From Ustilago trichophora (taxonomy: Eukaryota; Basidiomycota; Ustilaginomycetes; Ustilaginales; Ustilaginaceae), in assembly GCA_900323505.1 (NCBI GenBank), contig OOIN01000003.1, positions 744,001 through 808,000 of the forward strand: 64,000 bases of DNA, in the 5' to 3' direction. A program made the position numbers and the translations under genes. Numbering within the stretch: the first letter of the stretch is position 1; each line of letters begins with the position of its first letter. This document shows, piece by piece, positions 29,228 through 39,100 of the stretch. The notes under the pieces are model-generated. The model was not told the DNA's origin. It saw only the letters and a list, made by a program, of their open reading frames with translations, and did no database searches.

Positions 29228-30995
29228 CTACTGCGACTCCTTGGCAGCTTCGTCTCGTAGCATTCGTCGGAGGATCTTGCCCGATGGACTGTCACAACAG
29301 AATGAATTCAACAAAGCACGAAAGGCAAGTCAGTTTATGTTTCTAGCTTTGTTTTCGTCTTGTTTCGCATCGCGGCACTTACCTCTTGGGAACCTCTTCA
29401 AGGGTTCTGACACCACCACGCAGACGCTTGTGGTTGGCGACCTTCTTGGCAGTCCATTCGATGATCTCCTTGGCCACCGTCTCGTGGTTCTCGTTCTTGG
29501 CGACGTCCTCCTTGAGTACGACGTATGCACGGGGCAGTTCGGTAGCCTGTGCCTTGTCCTGGATACCAATCACAGCAACATCCGCGATCTTGGGATGAGA
29601 CAGCAGCGTAGCCTCCAGCTCAGCGGGGGGAACCTGGAATCCCTTGTACTTGATGAGCTCCTTCTTGCGGTCGACGATCCAGAAGAAGTTGTCCTTCATA
29701 ATGGCGACGTCACCGGTCTTGAACCAGCCGTCCGGGGTGATGCAGTCGTCGGTGGCCTCCTTGTTGTTCAAATAGCCCTTCATAATGGTAGGTCCTCGAA
29801 CCCAGAACTCTCCCGGCTTGCCGTTTTCGCCCTGCTCGAATCCGACATCGTTGCCATCTTCGTCAACCAATCGTCCCTCGACACCAGCGAGCAGTCGACC
29901 ACAGCTACCCATGTGAGCGTGATACTCCTCCGGTCGTGCAAAAGTTGCGGTGGGCGAAGTCTCGCTCAATCCCCAACCTTGCGTCACCAGCAAACCAGGG
30001 TGTGTAGCTTCGACCTCCATGCTGAGTTCCGAACCAAGTGGTGCAGCTCCCGACATGACCCACTTGAGACTCTTGAGGTTGTACTTCTTGGCGCGAGGGT
30101 CCTTGGCAAGCAGCACCAAGATGGGCGGTACCACGTAGCTGATGTTGCACTTGAACTTTTCCACCGCCGAGCAAAAGACGTCGAGGTCGAATTTGGGGAT
30201 GACCACCGACTCTGCTCCAATGTAAACACTCTTGTTGATGAACTTGGCCAAACCGAAAATGTGGTTCATGGGCAGAACCGCAACGTAGCGGTCGTTGGGA
30301 CCGATCGAGTCGCCAAACGTGTCGACGATGGCTGTAGTGACAGCGGTAATGTTTCCGTGGACAAGCTGCACACCTTTAGGCTTGCCACTGGTACCACTCG
30401 AGTACACGATAAAGGCGTCCTCGGTGCGGTCATCGACGACCTTGTGTGTCTCGAGACGCTCGTCACCCATCAGCGTACGTGCGTCCACCTCGCCCTTGTC
30501 GCCCTTCTTGAAGCTGTCGCCGTCATCGAGGATCCAGAGACGGTTCTGGCCGTTCTTGGACTTGGTGCCCCACTTTGCGAGCTCGAGACCCTCCCTTGCG
30601 GTGCTGAGCACGCTCTGGTGGCAGAAGATGTACTCGATCTCGGCGTCGTGCAACGGATGTCCGAGCTCCTCTGGTCCATAGGCCGCATTCAAGGGTACAA
30701 GGACGACACCAGCACACAGACCGGCGTGGACGATCCAAGGGTATGCGGTGCTGTTGGGCGAAAAGATGGCGACTCTCGATCCGGGCTTGAGGCCAAGCTT
30801 GTGCCGCAAAGCGTAGGCAAGGCGTCGCGAGTCGTCCTGGAGCTGCTTGCGTGTGATCTTCTTGCCATCGAGTCGGATAAAGGCTGCCTTGTTCTCGTCG
30901 ACTTTGTTTGGGTTGCTGTAAAGAAAGTCGAAGAGGTTGCCTCTCTGCACGCGAGGCGGTGCCGGCTCGAGCGACTTGAGGATCTGTGGCGCCAT
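29228..30995 (-). CDS. 4-coumarate-CoA-ligase-like acyl-CoA synthetase (two exons)
   Basis: The coding sequence is complement(join(29228..29288, 29383..30995)), giving 557 residues. It is an adenylate-forming enzyme that activates a carboxylic acid with ATP and couples it to CoA. Motifs in order: the P-loop-like YSSGTSGKPKG (about residue 200), the GWGLSETSPT block, the hinge GWFKTGDVAIM and VDRKKELIKYKGFQV. Without splicing the frame ends in VPKR-stop, because the donor GTAAGT itself supplies the TAA. Joining to the acceptor GACAG at 29289 restores the classic ending PKSPSGKILRRML, which holds the catalytic lysine, and stops after KESQ. The intron is 94 bp. No C-terminal peroxisomal SKL signal is seen. 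The substrate (phenylpropanoid, medium-chain acid or other) cannot be assigned. The start is the ATG of MAPQIL; the upstream extension begins at TTG. Confidence 0.93.
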
Positions 30996-31455
30996 GTTTC
31001 TTTTTGCTTGTGAGTAAGGGACGCTGTGTTTTGCACACGAGTTGTTGGTGTGGGTAGCGGGAAGAGGATTCCTTGAGGTGGTCACAGTGGGGAGAAGAGT
31101 TGTGACGCGGGGCAAGGAAGGTGTGGATTATATGAAGTGGTTGGGGGATGTGAGAAGCGGGGAAAGGATGACGACCCAGACGTTGGGAGGGCATGGGACG
31201 ACCCACGACAGTGGATGAACTTGGGGCACCAATGGAAAAAGCCGGCCATCCATGCGGGGTTGGGTGGGAGACAGGCACACCAACAGAAGAGCAAAAAGAA
31301 AACGGCGGAGTTCGTGCCGTGACACACGCACACCCTCTCTCCCTTTCACTCTTACTCTCACCTCTCACCGTTCTTTCTCTCGAACCGAATGCCGACAGAG
31401 AGAGTTGCGTGCGTGGCTACTGTATGGTAGCACAAAGTGGCAGCTCGCGCACAAA

Positions 31456-31456
<1 letters not shown>
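30996..31456. other. Upstream region of the CoA-ligase gene
   Basis: No coding sequence is supported. Read on the minus strand, it holds a possible TATA-type element (about 31127-31134) upstream of the ATG at 30995, and a CT-rich stretch near 31330-31380. Confidence 0.45.
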
Positions 31457-31492
<36 letters not shown>

Positions 31493-31654
31493 TACCTCGA
31501 GTCGTGCAGCGCTGCGAGGTGATGCAGAGCTCCGGTATCCGGATCCAACTCTCGCCTAAAATAGCTCCCGATTTTACCGGTTGAGAGATTCTGCTGGGCT
31601 ATTTTTCCTCTGTTAGGCTGGCAACCTCGCATCCTTTTTTTTTTTTTTTTTTTT
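31457..31654. repeat. A34 ... T20 foldback-like structure
   Basis: A run of 34 A (31457-31490) and a run of 20 T (31635-31654) bracket 144 bp. Inside them an exact 8-bp inverted repeat, TGCGAGGT at 31513-31520 and ACCTCGCA at 31624-31631, adds to the palindromic layout. The spacing is not symmetric, so it would be an imperfect hairpin. It could equally be the A-tails of two retroposed pieces lying tail to tail. Homopolymer length may be affected by assembly error. Confidence 0.7.
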
Positions 31655-32095
31655 GAGATACGCACGATAGCTTAGACTGTTCTGACAATCAATAGGTAGT
31701 CGCTATAATTGATACTTCTGAGCAGAATAGCTGGGGCTAAAATGTTCCCTAACTAACTGAGGCAGAGATGCGGGGCCCAGCTCTGAGAACGATGACAGGC
31801 GTTTGTGCCAAGTTGCTGGTTGTCTCGTTCGCGAAATTGCAAACAAACGCCCTGTCACGGTCGGTAGAACTTTGACGGCCTGCTTTTTGTTTACCCGACA
31901 CAGGAGACGGTTCTACGGGGTTGATGCTTTCGCAAAGTAATGCCTACTCTGGCCGCTTGACAGTTGAGATATGTGTGAGTGTCACCTTCTCGGCATCAGC
32001 TATGCTTCGTGAAGCTGCTGTTGGCATCGAATGCCGTAGCTGTGGATGCAACGCCGGTGAGCATTTTTGGTGCCCCATTTCCAGCTCGATTTTTT
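31655..32095. other. Accessory patch, no gene recognised
   Basis: Sequence between the T20 run and the broken minus-strand fragment. A frame at 31979-32437 (+) has a hydrophobic stretch resembling a secretion signal but lacks an ATG, so it is not called. Nothing else is seen. Confidence 0.4.
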
Positions 32096-32610
32096 AAGAA
32101 GCACCCAGCTGATGCTAAGTCGCAAGATGCCTGTCAACACGGATCGTCTACCATCAAGGCTTCCTTCGAATCGAGAACATTGTTCTCGAGTAGCTCCTGC
32201 AAGCACTTATACAGACACGATCTTTACATTCTAAGCGCATGTTCTGTAGCGTTCGATCCACCTCACCCACAGCCCAGTGGGATCAGACAAAGTCAAGATC
32301 TCGAAGTAAGCGTATCCTTCAAAAATCTCCTTGCCTTACGAGTAGACTTACAGTGGATTCGGTTGAAGCTTTGCTTCCTCTGCGAATTCACCAATTTTGG
32401 TGGCAAGGTGGATTCTTACTTTGGGCGACACGTGTAATGCTCTCGTACGAACCGCTCGAAAGACGGCGTCATGGACGATGAAGAAATGAAGTTGGTTTGT
32501 TCCCACAACTGTCTTCGCCTGACCTTGTCGTCCTCGTATCGCAGCCACTGAAGGACGAACTTGGCAACCTTCTCATCCACGTTCACCATTGCTTTCCCCT
32601 TTGTCACCAT
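32096..32610 (-). pseudogene. Broken minus-strand gene fragment of unknown family
   Basis: An ATG at 32610 opens 64 codons of charged, protein-like sequence (around KFVLQWLRYEDDKVRRRQ) ending at 32416. Coding character continues in a second frame (around ATKIGEFAEEAKLQPNP, about 32348-32400), which ends at a GTAAGT-type donor. A third short open piece (around ELLENNVLDSKEALM) follows at about 32130-32195. The frames cannot be joined cleanly with the donors and acceptors I can see, so either introns were missed or the gene is frameshifted. No family is recognised. Its ATG overlaps, head to head, the ATG of the plus-strand reading frame that follows. Confidence 0.35.
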
Positions 32611-33970
32611 GGAAACAGTATTCGCATCATCCGCCTAGACTTTGGAGGCTCAAGGCAAACGGATCATCATCGTCGATCCAGAATTGCTTGACGACATTCT
32701 GGAGCAACTGCAGACATTGGACGACATACCTTACCTGCGCGAGTTGCTGGCATGTTTCTTGCTCCGACATGATTTAAAAGACTTCCAAGTTTCGCCAACC
32801 GTATGGTCTTTCTGCATCGGCAACCGAACAAGAAACGAGATCCAAGTGGAAGCCATCGAAATGGAGGCTGGAAGTGGAGAGATGGATACGCAAGATCTCC
32901 TTCAACAGGTGATCACAGAAGATTCTTTATGGTACCCGGTAGATTGTGATCATGACAGTGCCAATGCAGACAAGTACTGCCCTTGCTTGTCACACATTTG
33001 CTTCGAAAACGTGGTTACGCGCCATGTCTACGGCTTTTTCGTGAAGGGCGATGTCAAGTCGAAGAGGTTGGACGACTATCCCGATTCCTATCGCGACGTC
33101 GCGACAAAGCAGATTGAATCTTTCAGTGACGCACGCATTGAAGATGCACGGAAAGAACCAAGCGTTTGTCCGCTCAAACGGCCAGCGCCAAGCCAGCTGC
33201 CCGCACCGTCTCAAGCTTGGCAAAGCTGCAAAGCCGAATATGCATTGATGAGGCACATGGTTAATCTGCAATCTGAATGGGTCCTGGATCACGGCACTCT
33301 GAAGCATGATGATCTCGAGAGTCTTTTCGGCACAAACCAGCTCACGGAGGCGCTATTGGAGCATTATATCAGCCTGGCATGTCACGACATGGAAGAAAGG
33401 TTGTGGGCGAGGGCGGAAATAGGTTTGACAAAGCGGGAAGTCGACTTTAAGCTCACCATCACCATGGCGACGATTGAAAAGGCCGGAGTCAAGGGTGCAA
33501 AACAGCTCTGGCCCGAACCAACGGTAGCTTACCCGTGGAACGAGATCGACGTTCTGGTTTGCAAGACATGCGACACTTGTAGCAACCGGAGCCAAACCCA
33601 GTACGGTCTCATGGTGATCAATTACACGAATCAGTGCTTCGAGTATCACAACTTTTCACACTCGAGCGACGGGATCAGCGACGCGCTTGGGTGGGCCAGA
33701 CACTTTGTTGCCGCCAAATGTGGATCTTGCCTAGATCGAAATTTGGCAGACGAGCTGGATGGATGGAGCCAGCACGTGTTGACCAGTTCTGCAAAGCAGA
33801 GCAACGATCATGACAGCGGCGTGCTGGTGGGGCAAGCGATCAAGGAGCTGAGCCGATCGAAGAGGGGGCCGGGTACATTTGGAGGACATGCTTGGGCTTT
33901 CAGCTGGAAAGAAGGATGTTTGCTACGCAAGCAAATGTTTCAAGAGATAATCCGGCAGCAACTCGTTTGA
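32609..33970 (+). pseudogene. Ulp1-like (C48) cysteine-protease-fold frame with early stop and altered triad
   Basis: From the ATG at 32609, nine codons lead to a TAG at 32636-32638, after which the same frame is open for 443 codons. The C-terminal third resembles SUMO/Ulp1 peptidases. A segment NRSQTQYGLMVINY occupies the place of the NxSHWxLxxID motif. A segment KQSNDHDSGVLVG occupies the place of QQxNxxDCGxxVC. In this alignment the catalytic His is Gln, the Asp is Asn and the Cys is Ser, while the oxyanion-hole Gln is kept. It would therefore be a pseudo-protease or a relic. The TAG is one C-to-T change from CAG; alternatively it is the end of an intron (GCCTAG/A). Ulp1-like domains are often carried by DNA transposons. 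No neighbour clarifies its role. The resemblance is by eye only. Confidence 0.5.
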
Positions 33971-36112
33971 GCAGACTCGAGCTGTGTAGATCTCTTTGGC
34001 AATTTCAAGTACTGTAGCTGATACCAGAGCGAAAGCAGACATCCGAAAAAGTGATTTGCTCTAGAGATGATACGTCGAAGTGGGACTACTAGTAGGAGCC
34101 TTACTGATCCGAACGGCAAGGTGCGGATAAGAGGGAGGAAGGCGGTGAGATGCGCAAAGTGCGAGTGCGATAGAGATCTGACATGCCAGGGTCTGCTGTG
34201 CGGAGGTTAGGGCCAGATGCAAGGAGCTGCGACACGATGCTGTGTTTCAGGTGCAACAAGGAGAAGCCTTGCAAGAGACTCTCGGCCATCTCGCGTGGCG
34301 CCAAGATGCATGACCGGATGAGAACGAGGAAGAGGGAGAGAGAGAGAGAGCAAGCGTGTGCGTGTGTATGTGTCTTGTGGCTCGGCGAAGCCAAGCAGAC
34401 ATGGCTGAAAAGTAATTTGATGCTCTAAGTTAGTATTGTATCAAGAATTAGTATCTCAGATCTGCTCGGTTCGGATACCGCAAGCTCATGGTTGCGGGTC
34501 AAGCTTACACGCTTTTGGATCTGCAACGCCCATATGCATACAACGCTCCTCGAACTCGAACAAGGAGAAGAGCGAACAACGTCAAGGCCTAGGCTGACTG
34601 GTTGGATTCCATGCGGCGAGGTAGGCAGGAGCGTGTAACAGACAGTACAGCTATGTTTGTTGGTTGATTCGCGAGTGTTGGTGCTGCCAGCACGAACTGC
34701 ACGCTGCACCTGTCTGTGTCTGCGGGTGACCGACAGAAGAACTGGGTTTTGCGAAGGTTCCTTTGCTGGCCGATTGCATTTGCTGTCCGTGCGTGAGTCT
34801 AAAATTTGCAGATGGAAAAGACGCGTGCATTCGCGACGTGGGTGAGGCTGCCTCGTCTCGTCCCACATGTCGTGCACACGCCCACCGCAACACACGCACA
34901 CACGCACACGCACGGTCTGGCGATCATCACCAGATCCCACACAATCTGCTTCAAAATCAACTGTAAACTTTTTAGAGTTGAAGAGCGGTGTACGTTGCCG
35001 TATCCACATTTCAGTCACTGTTGCCATGAGACGGTGGGTGAGCTTGCAGCCGTTGCTCCGCTCTGTGTGGTCGTCATGATGGGCAACAGGCAGAAGGGAG
35101 CGGAGTTGCTTGAAACACGGTCAAAAAGGAGGTGTGTGTGTGTGAGTGACAGCAAAGTGCGATCAACACCTAGAAAGTACGAGACGGTGTGACACTGATC
35201 CAGTGCTGTGAGATGTCCCAAGGCGGGAAAGGGCTTCATCAGGGTTCAATTTTCAATTTTACAGTATTTGGTGTATTTGTGTATGTGTGCGAGTTCTTCC
35301 CGAGATCCCAAGCCCTTGGCAGGCCAAGGCGGAGAAAGAGGGAGAAGAGGCGGAGAGAGAGGCGCCGAAATGTGTGTTGCACACTTACTTTGCTTTGTCT
35401 TGTACTGTACTGTACTGTACTGTACTGTACAGTATGTCTCTCGCTTTCCCTTTGTCGCTGCACCTCGCTCGCTCGCTCAATTTTCAAGTTAGCCGAGCCA
35501 CCTTTTGCGGGTTCAACTTCATTCTCGACAGCAGCAGCAGCAGCAGTAGCGGCGGCGGCGGCAGACTGCGTACTGTGTGTGTAGAGAGTAGCGTGCGAGT
35601 GCAAGGTGTCGTGACAGACGTGTGTTAGAGGGAGGTGTGTGTCTGGGTGTTGCACTGGACTTTGCCTTTGTCTTGATTTCGCGCTTTGATTCAACGGCGT
35701 AGAGTGGCTACGTCGTGCCTGACAACCAAATCTCTCCAACCACTCGAAAGACGACCAAAAGGGTCTCTCTCACGCTTCTAACCCACACGCTCACTCAAAC
35801 TCGGTCTCATCAACATCTCTCCTCAACACCCTCACCACCCATCTCCACCCTCATCAAGCATCGTCGGCCTGGACCTGCTCAAGTCCAATTCACTAGGTCA
35901 CAACGTTTGCATCGGCTCGTCTCCTCTCATCGGCACACCGGTGCTCAACTCAACCGTGGGAGAATCCAAGCTGTGCTGCACTTTTCACACATCGAATGCG
36001 ATCTCAACCCGAATAGATCCAAGGTCTGACCGACACTTTCCATCATCCCCGATACTCACACTATTGCACTTCCCACAGCTCCATACCTCAACTCGTAACA
36101 CTTCACGTCAGG
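33971..36112. other. Long upstream region of the BEM2-like gene, rich in simple repeats
   Basis: No gene is supported in these 2.1 kb. A 200-codon frame on the minus strand (34425-35027) is mostly translated CA/GT repeat and was not accepted. Simple repeats include GA at about 34332-34350, CA/CG at about 34887-34914, TGTAC units at 35401-35430 and CAG/CGG at about 35530-35563. The last 350 bp are C/A-rich, as expected for a leader. Confidence 0.55.
35401..35430. repeat. TGTAC pentanucleotide microsatellite, six units
   Basis: Six perfect TGTAC units lie 682 bp upstream of the BEM2-like ATG. They are the reverse complement of the GTACA repeat found 663 bp upstream of the glucanase ATG. Confidence 0.9.
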
Positions 36113-39100
36113 ATGCCGCTACCAGCGCATCAGAGTGGACAGCATGCTGCTTCGTCTCAACAGCAGCAGCAGCAACAACAACAACAACAACAACACCATC
36201 ACCACCAACAGCATTACTATCCCCAGTCTCAGCAGCATCACTATCATCATCAACAACATCCACAGCAGCAACCACCACCACAACAACCGCAGCAGCAGGA
36301 CAAGTCACAGTCCCAGCCGATCGGTCGCAGCCAATCCGCCTTCAACTTTCTCCTCAACAAGGCAAAAGCGCCCTTCTCATCCTCCTCCAGTTCCTCGACG
36401 TTGAACGCTTCCACCTCCCTATCCTCCCTCTCCATCCACCAGGAAGATCCTTTCGATGACACCACCAACCACATCCAATACCATCGTCAGCTTCAAAAGG
36501 ATCACACCTTCCCGCACGCACCTCCCAGCTCCGCACAAGCTCGTAGAGTTCCGAGTGGCAGCATCGACAAGTCTTCGCGCGCACAACAACAACAACAGCA
36601 TCCACAAGTGGATACAAATGTCGTGTCCCATCCCTCCAGGCCCGGCGGCGCTCCTTTCTCACGTCCAAGCTACTCCGAAGAATCTCAAAACGCCGTCGCC
36701 AGTCCCACCAAAAGGAGCTTCTTTGGCGGCATCGGTCGCGATCGCAAAGCCTCCACCGCTTCCATCAAGCAACCTGCCCCGCAGAAACCCAACTTCTCCT
36801 ACAGCCCCCTCTCCAAAGGTCATCGCCCTGAACCTTCCACCAGCAGCTATGCCCAGTTCAGCAAGAGTCAGTCCGACCTACACGCTCGTTCCGACTTTCC
36901 TTCGCCCACCAATGCCCCCGTCGAGCTTCCGCGCATGCCCACCATCTACCAGCACAACGCACCCACTTCCGCAGACCGCAATCGATACCTCCGCTCGCCT
37001 AGTCCCGCCATGAACTTTTCGCGCAGTGTTGATGATCTCAGCTCAGCCGAACACCCCGTCTCGCCCTTCCCAGCCTCGCCAGCATACGACGAGAGCACCT
37101 CCACACTCGCCACGCTCGCCACTTCCACCTCGCCTGGCACGTGGGGAGAGCATGGCGTTCCCGGCGCACAGCCAGACTGGAGGCCCAGCGACATGGGCAC
37201 CCTTGCATCGCCAACGCAGCAGCAGAATGCTTCCTTCCAGCGCTTCAAGGTAGGACACAACAAGCTCGACTCGATTGCCTCGCACGTACAACCCTCCACA
37301 GGCTCCGTCCAGTCTCCGCCCAACAATTGGACCAGCATGTCACCTCCTCAGTACACCTATCTGCAGTCGTCCGCTCCACACGGAAAAGAAGCCAAACACG
37401 CACGCAAAGTTTCCAAACTCACTGGAAAAGAGACCGGCCGTGGTGTCGTCGCAACCAGCCTCGCAGCCTCGCTCGGCCTCACCAATCTCGGCGGTTCCGC
37501 TGCTACACCCACTCCCTTGTCCATCCAGACCTCGTCCGAGCCGATTCCTCTACCTCCCGGCGCTGTCTTTCAAGGCTTTCTCAGTCGCAATGCCAACATC
37601 AGTCTCACGCTGGCACAACTCAGTGGCCACGATCACGGCAAGGGAAAGGAGAAGGACATCGCCAAAGGCTGGAAACCGTATCGTGTGGTGCTGCAGGATG
37701 GTCGCCTCTGCTTCTACAAGCCGCCCAGCAACATCTCGGACGAGGTCAAAATGCTCTTCCCTGCCGGTGTCGTACGCAGCGCTCCCGACACTCCCGCCTC
37801 GTCCACTTCCTTTTCCAGTCTCAACACCGAAGCGTTCATCAGGAGCGGTCTCAGCAAAGCCGATCTCCTGTCCGCCACTTCCAGCACAACAGAGATGTCT
37901 TCGCCGCTTCCTTCGCCCAGCATGCGACCACGCATGCCAGCCGTCCGTCAGAACTCCAACAAGTCGGGAACTGCCTCCGTCGAGCCACCAGCTACGCCCA
38001 GCTCCGCTCCCGTGCTGCCTGACGTCAGTGGTGCTGCGCACCGATCCTGGGTCAAGTCTGGAAAGCATCCCGATCTTGTGCTGGTGGATTCCATCGACGC
38101 CCCTCAGGGATGGGCCGAACGCGTCCAAAGTGGCAGCATTGCGGCGCTGGCACACGAATTTGTCAAGGCGACCCAGTTCCCCTCAGCAGCCGAGCAGGCC
38201 TTCAAGCCTCATTCACGACGCTCCATTGCATCGCCTCTCATCGCCCAGCTCAAACCAGACAGAGCGGCCGAATTTGCGGTGGAAGTCTTCTTGGTTGCCG
38301 TGCTGACATCTGTCTCCGCTGGCGGCGAGGCCGCCCTAGATGTGTCAAAGCAGATCAACACCTTCATCTCAGAGGTGCAGAGACGGGTAGAAGAGGCGCC
38401 TGCAGCTGCCCAAGACGTCCCAAACGAAGTTGATTTGATCCCTTCGCTCACGTCGCGACTAGCTACATTGCTCGATGTCGCCGTGCAAGCTGGCATCGCG
38501 CAGCTCCCGGAAGTAGCCGGTTCTCTTCGACGCCTTGCAGCCTCAGCGCAACTAGACGGGGACGATCTCGATAACAAGCTGGCCACGTCTTCTCTGCCCG
38601 TTCTCGACGCTGAAGCCATCGCGCCCAGCGGTCCTGTCGACTGGGTCAGCAAGGTGGCCGAGATAAGCTCGGTCGATGCGCGTGAGGATCTGCGAGAGTT
38701 GCGTAGCTCGCTTTCCATCTCGGATGCCCTGCTGCTCCAATTGGAACCCCTCGAGATCGCCCAACAGATTCAATACTTCCACGTCGACGCCTTGCGTCGT
38801 CTCGCCGGCTCGCACCTGTCGCTCAACGAGCTGCTCGAAATGGCCAAGACGCACAACGAGGATGTCGCTGCGCTCAGCTTCGATTCCTTGTCTCCGCATC
38901 CCATCACCGCTTTGGCTCTCAAGCATCTCCTCAGCTCCAGCTCCGCCGATGCGCCAAGTTTCGGTCAGAACGGCGCTCGTCACCGCGCCTCTGTGCTTCG
39001 TCACTGGATCGCCGTCGCCTCCTACCTACTCACCCTCGGCGATGTAGCCGGCTGGATGGCTGTATGCACCGCCCTGTGCTCTCGTGCAGTGACTCGTCTC

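Noticed and set aside
29241..31013. 590-codon frame antisense to the CoA ligase
   Set aside because: The opposite strand carries all adenylation motifs; the frame is open only because of codon-position bias.
31979..32437. Possible secreted effector with a hydrophobic N-terminus
   Set aside because: The frame has no ATG; the nearest ATG is in another frame, and the overlapping minus-strand pieces look more protein-like.
34425..35027. 200-codon minus-strand frame with a real ATG
   Set aside because: Much of it is translated CA/GT repeat and it has no folded-protein character; in a repeat-rich upstream region.
35520..35565. CAG/CGG run considered as a CRISPR-like or coding repeat
   Set aside because: A simple trinucleotide repeat in a fungal upstream region without spacers or a gene.
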